DNA of 11,731 nucleotides, taken from the NCBI GenBank assembly GCA_047629975.1, contig JBLHUT010000089.1:1-11731 (forward strand), in the 5' to 3' direction. Every line of letters begins with the position of its first letter. Position 1 is the first letter of the stretch. The translations under genes and the position numbers were made by a program. The stretch comes from JBLHUT01 sp047629975 (lineage in GTDB: Bacteria; Pseudomonadota; Alphaproteobacteria; Rhodobacterales; Rhodobacteraceae). The notes below the pieces were generated by a model. The model did not search any database. It was not told the DNA's origin and worked only from the letters and a program-made list of their open reading frames with translations. This document shows positions 1 to 6,036 of the stretch, piece after piece.

Positions 1-1
1 T

Positions 2-604
2 GCCGCAAAGCCCGATATGGCGACAGTGCGGGTGGCGGTCACAACCGAAGACACGCAGGCTGGCCGCGCCTTATCTCTGAACTCCGAGCGGATGACGCGG
101 GTCTTGTCGGCGCTGACGCGGGCAGGGGTGGCGCCAAGGGATATGCAGACAAGCGGGCTGAGCCTACAGCCGCGCTGGACCTCGCGGCAGGACCGCGCGT
201 CGGGGGCACCCTTGATAGACGGGTTCACGGTGGTCAATCAGTTGGTCGTGGATGTTCAAGTGCTTGATCAGCTAGGAGAATTGCTGGATGTTGTCGTGCG
301 CGAAGGGGCAAACGGGTTTCAGGATCTGCGGTTCGGGCTGCGCGAGGCAGAGGCCTTGCGCGACACGGCGCGCGCGCTTGCTGTTGCGGATGCACGGCGC
401 AAAGCGGAAATATACGCACAGGCCGCAGGTGTCACGCTTGGGGCTCCCGAATTGATTTCGGAAACAGGGGGCGGATCAGCGCCAGTGATGCAGATGGAAA
501 TGCGCGCGATGGCTGCGTCTGACGCGGTGCCGCTGGCGCAGGGGGAACTTGCCATTCGGGCCGATATCAACATCGTCTATGCGATCAGGCCTGCGGCACA
601 ATAA
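2..604 (+). CDS. SIMPL (DUF541) domain protein, 5'-truncated by the window edge
   Basis: The frame is open from base 2, before the first internal ATG at 17, so the true start and probably a signal peptide lie upstream; 200 codons are visible. The opening residues (A-K-P-D-M-A-T-V) match the usual start of the mature SIMPL domain. An N-terminal block with S-E-R-M and Q-T-S-G-L-S-L-Q-P follows, and a C-terminal half with A-R-R-K-A-E-I-Y-A-Q-A-A-G is typical of DUF541. Family members are about 230-240 residues and are exported to the periplasm or outer membrane. Some form oligomeric rings, and loss has been linked to oxidative stress sensitivity, but the biochemical role is not settled. It ends with TAA and converges on metY. 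The family call is firm; the cellular role is not. Confidence 0.85.
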   Translation, partial: AAKPDMATVRVAVTTEDTQAGRALSLNSERMTRVLSALTRAGVAPRDMQTSGLSLQPRWTSRQDRASGAPLIDGFTVVNQLVVDVQVLDQLGELLDVVVREGANGFQDLRFGLREAEALRDTARALAVADARRKAEIYAQAAGVTLGAPELISETGGGSAPVMQMEMRAMAASDAVPLAQGELAIRADINIVYAIRPAAQ

Positions 605-675
605 TCGGGGCCCCACCCGCAAAATGCGCGCAGGACTCCGACAGGTTTTGATCCGGATTTTCGCCGCCGGATGCT
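605..675. other. Convergent intergenic spacer with weak hairpin
   Basis: This spacer separates the ends of the SIMPL gene and metY. It contains an inverted repeat, ATCCGG at 651-656 and CCGGAT at 667-672, that could form a 6-bp stem with a 10-nt loop just past the metY stop codon. No T-run follows on either strand, so an intrinsic terminator is possible but weak. GGGGCCCC at 607-614 is a second palindrome right after the SIMPL stop. Confidence 0.3.
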
Positions 676-1983
676 TTAGCCGACCGCTTTGGACAGACCC
701 TGATCAAGGTCGGCCATCAGATCATCGGCGTCTTCGATGCCGATCGACAGACGCACAACATTGGGTCCTGCACCGCCGGCCTCTTGTTGGGCGGCGGATA
801 ATTGCCGGTGTGTCGTCGAGGCCGGATGGATGATCAGCGACCGCGCATCGCCAAGGTTGGCGACATGGCTGAAAATCTCAAGGCTGTCGACCAGCTTGAT
901 GCACGATTCGTATCCGCCTTTGAGGGCGACGGTGAACAACGCACCCGCCCCGCGCGGGCAAATCTTTTCGACGCGGTCGTAATAGGGCGAAGACGGCAGA
1001 CCGGCATAGGTCACGGCCTCGACCCGGGGGTCCTTTTCAAGCCATGCGGCAATCTTCTGGGCGTTTGCCACATGCCGCTCCATCCGCAGGCTCAGGGTCT
1101 CGATGCCCATCAGCGTGTAATGTGCGCCTTGTGGGTTCATCGTCATCCCGAGGTCCCGCAAGCCGACGGCGATCGAATGGAATGTGAACGCCATCGGTCC
1201 GAATGTCTCGGAGAACTTCATCCCGTGATAGGCGGGCTCGGGCTCCGACATGGACGGGAACTTGCCCGAGGCAGCCCAGTCGAACTGGCCACTGTCCACA
1301 ACACAACCACCGGTCACGGTGCCGTTGCCGGTCAGATATTTCGTCGTCGAATGGACCACCAGTGTCGCGCCGTGCTCGATCGGGCGGCACAGATACGGTG
1401 TGGCGGTGGTGTTGTCGACGATCAGCGGGATCTGGGCGGCATCGGTGATGGCGCTGATTGCGTCAAGATCGGTGATGTAGCCGCCCGGATTGGCGATGGA
1501 TTCGCAGAAAACCGCGCGTGTGTTGTCGTCGATGGCGGCTTTGATCGCATCTAGATCGTCAAAATCCACAAACTTTGCGGACCAGCCGAAACGCTTGATC
1601 GTCTGGCTGAACTGGGTGATCGTACCGCCATAAAGACGCGTGGAGGCGATGATGTTCATCCCCGGCTGCATCAGCGGGAACAGCGCCATGATCTGTGCCG
1701 CGTGTCCTGATGAGACACACACACCGCCCACGCCGCCCTCGAGCGTCGCAATCCGTTCCTGCAACACGGCCACTGTTGGGTTGGTCAGGCGTGAATAGAT
1801 GTACCCGACTTCTTGCAGGTTGAACAAGGCAGCGGCGTGATCGGCATCGCGAAACACAAAGGCTGTCGATTGATAGATCGGTGTCTGGCGCGATCCGGTC
1901 GTGGGGTCCGGTTTGGCTCCTGCGTGGATTTGCAACGTATCAAAGCCATAAGTCGGACCGGGTGTTGTGTCATCGTTTGGCAT
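676..1983 (-). CDS. metY: O-acetylhomoserine aminocarboxypropyltransferase (O-acetylhomoserine sulfhydrylase)
   Basis: This is a PLP-dependent enzyme of the Cys/Met metabolism family that makes homocysteine directly from O-acetylhomoserine and sulfide in the cytoplasm. The protein is 435 residues, normal for MetY. Visible marks are Y-I-Y-S-R-L-T-N-P-T (residues 61-70), the PLP-supporting V-D-N-T-T-A-T-P (189-196), the Schiff-base lysine K215 in H-S-T-T-K-Y-L-T-G, and the C-terminal R-L-S-I-G-I-E (411-417). The ATG at 1983 is preferred over a possible start at 2043 because GGGAGAGG (1996-1989) sits 5 nt upstream and the family homology begins just after it. The cystathionine gamma-synthase or O-succinylhomoserine branch (MetB/MetZ) is the main alternative. 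The longer length and the insertion around residues 235-265 favour MetY. The leader carries a long inverted repeat (see separate entry). Confidence 0.92.
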   Translation of the reverse strand: MPNDDTTPGPTYGFDTLQIHAGAKPDPTTGSRQTPIYQSTAFVFRDADHAAALFNLQEVGYIYSRLTNPTVAVLQERIATLEGGVGGVCVSSGHAAQIMALFPLMQPGMNIIASTRLYGGTITQFSQTIKRFGWSAKFVDFDDLDAIKAAIDDNTRAVFCESIANPGGYITDLDAISAITDAAQIPLIVDNTTATPYLCRPIEHGATLVVHSTTKYLTGNGTVTGGCVVDSGQFDWAASGKFPSMSEPEPAYHGMKFSETFGPMAFTFHSIAVGLRDLGMTMNPQGAHYTLMGIETLSLRMERHVANAQKIAAWLEKDPRVEAVTYAGLPSSPYYDRVEKICPRGAGALFTVALKGGYESCIKLVDSLEIFSHVANLGDARSLIIHPASTTHRQLSAAQQEAGGAGPNVVRLSIGIEDADDLMADLDQGLSKAVG

Positions 1984-1988
1984 TTTTG

Positions 1989-1996
1989 CCTCTCCC
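1989..1996 (-). promoter_or_regulatory. Ribosome binding site of metY
   Basis: GGGAGAGG on the minus strand, 5 nt before the ATG at 1983. It fixes the start 20 codons downstream of the longest open frame. Its first two G residues lie inside the 3' arm of the inverted repeat 1995-2047. Confidence 0.6.
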
Positions 1997-2047
1997 TGTT
2001 GAGTTCTGTGCATAGCTTTAGGGCAAAGCGGCGGTGCGCTCAACAGG
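1995..2047 (-). promoter_or_regulatory. Inverted repeat in the metY leader, possible RBS-proximal stem
   Basis: A perfect 9-bp inverted repeat: CCTGTTGAG at 1995-2003 and CTCAACAGG at 2039-2047, with a 35-nt interior. In metY mRNA the 3' arm runs directly into the Shine-Dalgarno sequence. The interior can form a second stem, GCTTT/AAAGC with a 5-nt loop, plus a short GCA/TGC helix below it. This could be a cis-acting RNA controlling translation, or at the DNA level a pair of half-sites for a dimeric regulator of methionine genes. It does not fit my memory of the SAM-II, SAM-V or SAM/SAH riboswitch consensus. The repeat is seen directly; its role is inferred. Confidence 0.45.
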
Positions 2048-2153
2048 ACAGGTTAACCACGTGTTCTTCCCGCGCTGTTGTTCGGTGCCATGCGACAGGG
2101 CCTGATGTTCGACACATTGCTGCCCCATCGCCAACATCACCGTGCCTCGAGCA

Positions 2154-2185
2154 CCTGTTAAACCATGCCCCGACGACCTGTTGAA
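2154..2185 (+). repeat. Two direct CCTGTT(A/G)AA repeats, 23 bp apart
   Basis: CCTGTTAAA at 2154-2162 and CCTGTTGAA at 2177-2185 differ at one base. They share the CCTGTTGA core with the two arms of the metY inverted repeat (1995-2003 and 2039-2047). Four related 9-mers thus lie in the 246-bp spacer between divergent metY and the 2230 gene. The spacing is about two helical turns, compatible with regulator half-sites, but no protein can be named. Confidence 0.3.
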
Positions 2186-2229
2186 AGGTGTCCGTTCTTG
2201 CACAGTCACTTTCCGGAAAGCGAACCGAA

Positions 2230-2628
2230 ATGAAAAAGATTCTTTTGCCAGCCTTGCTTTTGACCCTGTTCACACTGCCTGCACAGGCCCAGACGCTGAC
2301 TTTGTCGGGGGATGCAAAAGCGGTTCTAGAAGAGATCAAATCACACTGGATCAGCATCCATGAAGAGGTCGGATCGGACCTTGTGTCCTTTCTTCCGCTG
2401 GTCGGGTGGCGCTGTGGCCTTCAAAGTGTGCATTACGGCTTCAACGGCGCGGCCCCGTCGACTGTGTTCCAGATGGAGCCTTGTTCGGTGGGACTGGGAG
2501 GTGGAGCGTATCTTTTGCATGTGGCCGCACCTGCCGGCAGCGTCGACAGCGTGCATGTGGTGCTGGCCTATGACGATGGCACCGTCAGCCAAAGTATCAT
2601 CGACCGACAAACCGCACTGACCCAATGA
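2230..2628 (+). CDS. Sec-exported small protein of unknown function
   Basis: The product is 132 residues. Residues 1-20 form a textbook signal peptide: two lysines, a hydrophobic stretch L5-L16, then A-Q-A before the likely cleavage at A20/Q21. The mature part of about 112 residues begins with a probable amphipathic helix (D28-E46), then a Trp/Gly-rich middle and a beta-rich C-terminal half. It has just two cysteines, C62 and C85, which could form a disulfide in the periplasm. I chose the ATG at 2230 over an in-frame start at 2188 because it places the signal peptide at the N-terminus. I do not recognise a family. It lies 128 bp upstream of the PAAR gene on the same strand, so a link to that secretion-related block (for example a periplasmic immunity protein) is possible but unproven. 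Confidence 0.65.
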   Translation: MKKILLPALLLTLFTLPAQAQTLTLSGDAKAVLEEIKSHWISIHEEVGSDLVSFLPLVGWRCGLQSVHYGFNGAAPSTVFQMEPCSVGLGGGAYLLHVAAPAGSVDSVHVVLAYDDGTVSQSIIDRQTALTQ

Positions 2629-2745
2629 GTGAAGGCATTCTGCTTGGCAGATGAGGCACTTGTTGCGTTGAAAAGGCTTCCGCAGTAGCCTTGGGCCATT
2701 AAACACGGCCGAGGTGTCAACTGATCCGGATTTTACCGGTGACAG

Positions 2746-2751
2746 AAAGGA
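2746..2751 (+). promoter_or_regulatory. Ribosome binding site of the PAAR gene
   Basis: AAAGGA ends 5 nt before the ATG at 2757. This selects that ATG over the in-frame start at 2739, which has no comparable site and would add six residues ahead of the conserved A-A-R-I-G-D opening. Confidence 0.6.
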
Positions 2752-2756
2752 TTACA

Positions 2757-3344
2757 ATGTCACAACCTGCCGCACGCATAGGCGATATGCATGTCTGCCC
2801 GATGGTCACCCCGGGCGTGCCCCCCATTCCGCATGTCGGCGGACCTGTCGTGAAAGGCGCGCCAACTGTTCTGGTTGGCAATATGCCGCAAGCAAGAGCG
2901 ACCGACCAATGTGTTTGTGTCGGTCCCCCTGATATGATCGCCATGGGTTCGCCCAACGTTCTGGTCTGCTCCATGCCCGCCGCCCGCATGGGAGATCCGA
3001 CAGTACACGGCGGCACGATTGTTGTCGGCATGCCAAATGTCCTGATCGGGTCTGCTGCCGGTGGTGGCGGTGGCGGCGGTGGGGCGGTTGTGCCGGGCCT
3101 CGGGGGTGGCGGCGGGACTTCTGGCGCCAAAGCGACCAAAAATACCGGAAAGTCGGGGCTAGAGATGGATGCACCGGCGTCAAGCACGCCGCCGCCTGTG
3201 ACAAACCGGCCCCCGCCGGCTTCGATACCCGCGGTGGCGATGTCTCCGAAGACACAGGCCAGTGCGCTTGTGCAAGCGGCGAAAAGCGGCACGCCATTTT
3301 GCGAAGTCTGTGCTGCAAACAGCGCGAATGATGACAACGGCTGA
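2757..3344 (+). CDS. PAAR domain protein with Gly/Pro-rich C-terminal tail
   Basis: PAAR proteins cap the VgrG trimer and sharpen the spike of type VI secretion or related contractile injection systems, often carrying or docking effectors. Of 195 residues, about 1-100 are the PAAR domain, with repeated blocks A-R-I-G-D (6-10), V-L-V-G-N-M-P-Q-A-R (38-47), V-L-V-C-S-M-P-A-A-R-M-G-D (68-80) and V-L-I-G (95-98). Likely zinc ligands are H12, H26, C52 or C54, and H84, matching the three-His one-Cys pattern of the family. A glycine run starts at about residue 102, followed by a Pro-rich stretch and a short C-terminus with C-E-V-C, a CxxC pair. No toxin domain is visible in the tail. The DUF4123 adaptor gene follows 89 bp downstream. 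Confidence 0.88.
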   Translation: MSQPAARIGDMHVCPMVTPGVPPIPHVGGPVVKGAPTVLVGNMPQARATDQCVCVGPPDMIAMGSPNVLVCSMPAARMGDPTVHGGTIVVGMPNVLIGSAAGGGGGGGGAVVPGLGGGGGTSGAKATKNTGKSGLEMDAPASSTPPPVTNRPPPASIPAVAMSPKTQASALVQAAKSGTPFCEVCAANSANDDNG

Positions 3345-3376
3345 TGCGCCGTGCCGTCAGGCGCCGCCCCGCACTG

Positions 3377-3402
3377 CTGTACATTCCTTTTGAAATGTGC
3401 AG
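3377..3402 (+). other. Hairpin between the PAAR and DUF4123 genes
   Basis: CTGTACATT (3377-3385) pairs with AATGTGCAG (3394-3402), a 9-bp stem with one G-U pair and an 8-nt loop. It is followed by GGTTTGCG rather than a T-run, so it is a poor terminator. It could attenuate, process or stabilise the bicistronic mRNA 31 nt ahead of the TTG start. Confidence 0.35.
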
Positions 3403-3422
3403 GGTTTGCGTGAGTGACGAAT

Positions 3423-3426
3423 AGGA
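3423..3426 (+). promoter_or_regulatory. Ribosome binding site of the DUF4123 gene
   Basis: AGGA ends 7 nt before the TTG at 3434. An in-frame TAG at 3422-3424 overlaps it, so no start further upstream is possible and TTG is the only initiator consistent with the conserved N-terminus. Confidence 0.6.
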
Positions 3427-3433
3427 AAAACAC

Positions 3434-3898
3434 TTGCCCCATTTTGCCTTGATCGACGCGGCCCGCGAAGAGATGATCTATCCTCTGATCCAGCAAGAGG
3501 CCGTCTTTCAGTCGCTTTTCGGGGGAAAACTCGCGCCAGAGCTTGTGCCGGTGGCGCCTTATATCGTTCGTCTTGACCCCGGGACGCGGTTCACTCAGGC
3601 ATTCCAGCAACGGGGGTGGGTCAATAAATGGGGCATCACCTGTCATGCTGCCGCAAAGCTGCCAGATGTGCGCCGGCAATTGCGCCGGAACATCGAGGCC
3701 ATTCTGCCCGACGGAACGGTCACCTTGTTCCGGTTTTACGATCCGCGCGTTTTTGTGCCCTTTATCACAGGGTCCAGCGCCGAGGAGCTTGGTCCTTGGT
3801 TCGGTCCGATCGACGCCTATTGGGCGCCGCATCCGACAAGCGGTGCGACCATGCAGTATATGCTTCAGGATGGTGCCCTGACGGCGCACGCAACCTGA
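3434..3898 (+). CDS. DUF4123 domain protein, probable type VI secretion effector adaptor (Tap/Tec-like)
   Basis: DUF4123 proteins are cytoplasmic adaptors that load effectors onto the VgrG/PAAR spike. The 154 residues cover one domain of about normal length. Visible marks are the opening F-A-L-I-D-A-A-R (4-11), Y-P-L-I (16-19), V-A-P-Y-I-V-R-L (40-47), a G-W followed by W-G-I (61-68), R-R-Q-L-R-R (80-85), F-R-F-Y-D-P-R-V (99-106) and W-F-G-P-I (122-126). The start is TTG, with AGGA 7 nt upstream and an in-frame stop blocking anything earlier. Such genes usually lie directly upstream of the effector they serve. Here no + strand gene follows before a terminator and the convergent purK, so the cargo is missing or encoded elsewhere. 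The family call is firm; the partner is unknown. Confidence 0.88.
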   Translation: MPHFALIDAAREEMIYPLIQQEAVFQSLFGGKLAPELVPVAPYIVRLDPGTRFTQAFQQRGWVNKWGITCHAAAKLPDVRRQLRRNIEAILPDGTVTLFRFYDPRVFVPFITGSSAEELGPWFGPIDAYWAPHPTSGATMQYMLQDGALTAHAT

Positions 3899-3911
3899 CG
3901 CGCGCTTTTTT
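3884..3911 (+). terminator. Intrinsic terminator overlapping the DUF4123 stop codon
   Basis: GCGCACG (3884-3890) pairs with CGCGCGC (3899-3905), six pairs around one A-C mismatch, with an 8-nt loop holding the TGA stop codon. Six T's follow at 3906-3911. This closes the PAAR-DUF4123 transcription unit and argues against a downstream co-transcribed gene. Confidence 0.6.
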
Positions 3912-3991
3912 GAGTCTGCCGCCGCTAAACTGCTGTCGTGATCCGCAGGTTGGCTTGAACCCATTGGTCAAAGAGCCGCGACGCACGGGCG

Positions 3992-5074
3992 TCAGGTGTT
4001 CCGCCGGATTACTTTGTTGATATGGCCCATCTTGCGCCCCGGGCGTGTTTCGGTTTTGCCGTAAAGGTGCAGGGCCGTGTCGGGGGTTCTGGCAAGGGTT
4101 GACACCTTGTCGATCTCGGCTCCGATCAGGTTTTCCATGGTAACATCTGCAAAACGGACCCCGTCGCCCAAGGGCCATCCGGTGATTGCGCGAATATGTT
4201 GTTCGAATTGATCGACGGCGCAGCCGTTCATGGTCCAATGGCCCGAGTTATGCACTCTTGGGGCGAATTCGTTCACCACAAGGGCCGTTGGCGTCACAAA
4301 AAGCTCAACTCCGATCACTCCGACATACTCAAGCGCGTTCAAAAGCCGTGCGGCCAGCAAAATTGCATCGCTGCGCTGGGCCGGAGACAGGCGTGCAGGC
4401 ACAGTGGTCGTGTGCAAGATTCCGTCGCGGTGCACATTTTCGCCCGGATCAAAGCAGGCCACCGATCCATCAGCCCCACGAGCGGCAATTACGGACACTT
4501 CGCGTTGAAAGGCTACAAACCCCTCGAGGATCGCAGGGGCCCCTTCGAGAGCCAGAAACGCGCCCTCGGGGTCGGTGGTTTCTGACAAACGAACCTGCCC
4601 CTTGCCGTCATAGCCCAGCGTGCGGGTCTTGAGGATTGCAGGGGTGCCAATAGTTTCAAGCGCGGATTTCAGCGCCTCGACACTGTCGACGGCGGCAAAG
4701 GGAGCGGTTTCCAGCCCCAGATCATTGAGGAACGTCTTCTCGGTCAACCGGTCCTGACTGGTCGCCAGCGCAAGCCGGCCTGGATGGATCGTGGTCAGCG
4801 CATCAATAGCATCAAGTGCGGCGGCAGGGATATTTTCGAATTCATAAGTGACGACATCAACCGATTGCGCAAAACGGCGCAGTGCCTCGATGTCGTCATA
4901 CGGGCTTTGCGTGTGGGCAAAAGCCACATCGGCGGCGGGCGGAGAGGCCGCAGGATCAAAGATATGGCAGCGGTATCCGATGCGTGCCGCCGCAGCCGCC
5001 AGCATCCGGCCCAATTGGCCTCCGCCAAGAATTCCGATCACGGAGCCTGCGGGTAAAGGCGTGGTCTTGCTCAT
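3992..5074 (-). CDS. purK: N5-carboxyaminoimidazole ribonucleotide synthase (PurK)
   Basis: PurK uses ATP and bicarbonate to convert AIR to N5-CAIR, which PurE rearranges to CAIR in de novo purine synthesis. The protein is 360 residues, normal for the family. It has an N-terminal G-I-L-G-G-G-Q-L-G-R-M (14-24), Y-E-F-E-N-I-P (77-83), and the ATP-grasp region with L-K-T-R-T-L-G-Y-D-G-K-G-Q (148-160). Further on are E-V-S-V-I (192-196), V-G-V-E-L-F (254-259) and N-E-F-A-P-R-V-H-N-S-G-H-W-T (268-281). The ATG at 5074 is chosen because it overlaps the purE stop as ATGA, a standard coupled arrangement; the longer frame to 5116 would run deep into purE. Confidence 0.96.
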   Translation of the reverse strand: MSKTTPLPAGSVIGILGGGQLGRMLAAAAARIGYRCHIFDPAASPPAADVAFAHTQSPYDDIEALRRFAQSVDVVTYEFENIPAAALDAIDALTTIHPGRLALATSQDRLTEKTFLNDLGLETAPFAAVDSVEALKSALETIGTPAILKTRTLGYDGKGQVRLSETTDPEGAFLALEGAPAILEGFVAFQREVSVIAARGADGSVACFDPGENVHRDGILHTTTVPARLSPAQRSDAILLAARLLNALEYVGVIGVELFVTPTALVVNEFAPRVHNSGHWTMNGCAVDQFEQHIRAITGWPLGDGVRFADVTMENLIGAEIDKVSTLARTPDTALHLYGKTETRPGRKMGHINKVIRRNT

Positions 5075-5577
5075 TGTGGTGTCTCCGGAATGGAAGCGGA
5101 CAAGGCGGCGCGCCATGCGTCAAGCCGTGCGGCAAGGGCCGGGTCCGAAACCGCAAGGATTGCTGCGGCCATCAATCCGGCATTCGCCGCCCCCGCCGCC
5201 CCGATGGCCATGGTCGCCACCGGAAAGCCGCGCGGCATCTGGACGATCGAATAAAGGCTGTCGACGCCTTTCAGGGCTTTGGTCTCGATCGGCACACCGA
5301 CAACGGGCACCCGCGTTTTCGAGGCCATCATCCCGGGCAGATGCGCGGCACCGCCGGCGCCGGCGATGATCACCTTCAAGCCGCGATCCACTGCCGAGCG
5401 GCCATAATCCCACAGCCTGTCAGGCGTGCGGTGCGCCGAGACGATGCGCGCGTCATGCGCAATTCCCAGCTCTGTCAGAATATCGGCAGCGGCCTTCAAC
5501 GTCGGCCAGTCGGATTGACTTCCCATGATAATGCCAACCAATGGCGCAGGTGCTTGGGGGTTGGCGGGATCGATCAT
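5071..5577 (-). CDS. purE: 5-(carboxyamino)imidazole ribonucleotide mutase (PurE class I)
   Basis: PurE class I converts N5-CAIR to CAIR and works in tandem with PurK. The protein is 168 residues. Active-site motifs are G-S-Q-S-D-W (19-24), S-A-H-R-T-P (47-52) with the catalytic histidine, and G-A-G-G-A-A-H-L-P-G-M (73-83). It is first of a two-gene operon with purK, overlapping by 4 nt. The presence of purK beside it supports class I over the class II AIR carboxylases of animals. A candidate promoter lies 30-60 bp upstream. Confidence 0.97.
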   Translation of the reverse strand: MIDPANPQAPAPLVGIIMGSQSDWPTLKAAADILTELGIAHDARIVSAHRTPDRLWDYGRSAVDRGLKVIIAGAGGAAHLPGMMASKTRVPVVGVPIETKALKGVDSLYSIVQMPRGFPVATMAIGAAGAANAGLMAAAILAVSDPALAARLDAWRAALSASIPETPQ

Positions 5578-5609
5578 GACAGACTGCTTTCGTTGGCAAA
5601 AGAGGGCAA

Positions 5610-5637
5610 ACTATACCCGCTCGTTCGGCTTGCGCAA
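5610..5637 (-). promoter_or_regulatory. Candidate promoter of purEK
   Basis: On the minus strand, TTGCGC (5637-5632) and TATAGT (5615-5610) are separated by 16 bp. The -10 matches consensus at five of six positions, the -35 only at its TTG. It lies in the 97-bp gap between the DUF465 stop and the purE start, the only place an independent purEK promoter could be. Confidence 0.4.
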
Positions 5638-5674
5638 CGGTCCAGATGCAGAGTTGTGTGACAATCTTGTCCGG

Positions 5675-5893
5675 TTAGGCAATGATATCCGGTGTGATCT
5701 CGTCTTCGAGCTGACTGATCCGGTCTTTCAGCGTCAGTTTTTGTTTCTTGAGCCGCTTCAAAGTGAACGGATCGCCTGTTGCTGTTGATTGCAAGGCGTG
5801 GATCGCATCGTCAAGATCGCGGTGCTCGCGCTTTAGCACCTGCAACTTCACGCGCAAAACGTCAATCTGGTTCATCTTGTTCGAGGTGGACAT
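5675..5893 (-). CDS. DUF465 (YdcH-like) small coiled-coil protein
   Basis: The product is 72 residues, mostly charged heptad-like helix: L-R-V-K-L-Q-V-L-K-R-E-H-R-D-L-D-D in the first helix, and L-K-R-L-K-K-Q-K-L-T-L-K-D-R-I followed by Q-L-E-D-E-I in the second. The K-K-Q-K-L-x-L-K-D-x-I signature is the hallmark of DUF465. The function of the family is unknown. The start at 5893 gives a family-like length; a second in-frame ATG at 5875 would shorten it by six residues. It is divergent from the Hsp20 gene and upstream of purE on the same strand, 97 bp away. Confidence 0.85.
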   Translation of the reverse strand: MSTSNKMNQIDVLRVKLQVLKREHRDLDDAIHALQSTATGDPFTLKRLKKQKLTLKDRISQLEDEITPDIIA

Positions 5894-5931
5894 GTGGGGC
5901 GGACCTTTGAGACAGCAAACACTGATGTGTC

Positions 5932-5960
5932 TATGTAGCGCCCTGTTTCGAATTGCGCAA
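5932..5960 (-). promoter_or_regulatory. Candidate promoter of the DUF465 gene
   Basis: TTGCGC (5960-5955) and TACATA (5937-5932) on the minus strand, 17 bp apart. The -10 is weak. The -35 hexamer and its TTGCGCAA context are the same as in the purE candidate. Confidence 0.3.
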
Positions 5961-5969
5961 ACTCTGCAT

Positions 5970-5998
5970 CTTGTATCGGGGCGGTTGTCCCCCCATAT
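5970..5998 (+). promoter_or_regulatory. Heat-shock sigma factor (RpoH) type promoter for the Hsp20 gene
   Basis: CTTGTAT at 5970-5976 and CCCCATAT at 5991-5998, with 14 bp between the hexamer-type elements (17 bp from CTTG to CCCC). The -10 is an exact match to the known sigma-32 element CCCCATNT, and the -35 keeps the CTTG core. It is 70-98 bp ahead of a small heat-shock protein gene, giving a leader of about 60 nt. Confidence 0.65.
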
Positions 5999-6036
5999 TT
6001 TCAATAGGTCGCCGAACGACGGGACTGAACGCAATT

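Noticed and set aside
802..1554. 250-codon + strand frame
   Set aside because: It is the antisense shadow of metY.
1984..2060. SAM-II riboswitch upstream of metY
   Set aside because: CTAAAGC in the leader recalls the conserved GCUAAA of SAM-II, but the long 9-bp outer stem with a 35-nt interior and the order of elements do not fit that class. A covariance scan would settle it.
2717..3964. 415-codon minus-strand open frame spanning the PAAR and DUF4123 genes
   Set aside because: It is antisense to two genes with clear family motifs, crosses their intergenic hairpin and terminator, and its translation is low-complexity (proline run opposite the glycine codons) with no recognisable domain.
4865..4872. 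Third copy of TTGCGCAA
   Set aside because: It lies inside purK coding sequence and shows that this 8-mer can arise by chance in this DNA, which lowers the weight given to the intergenic copies.
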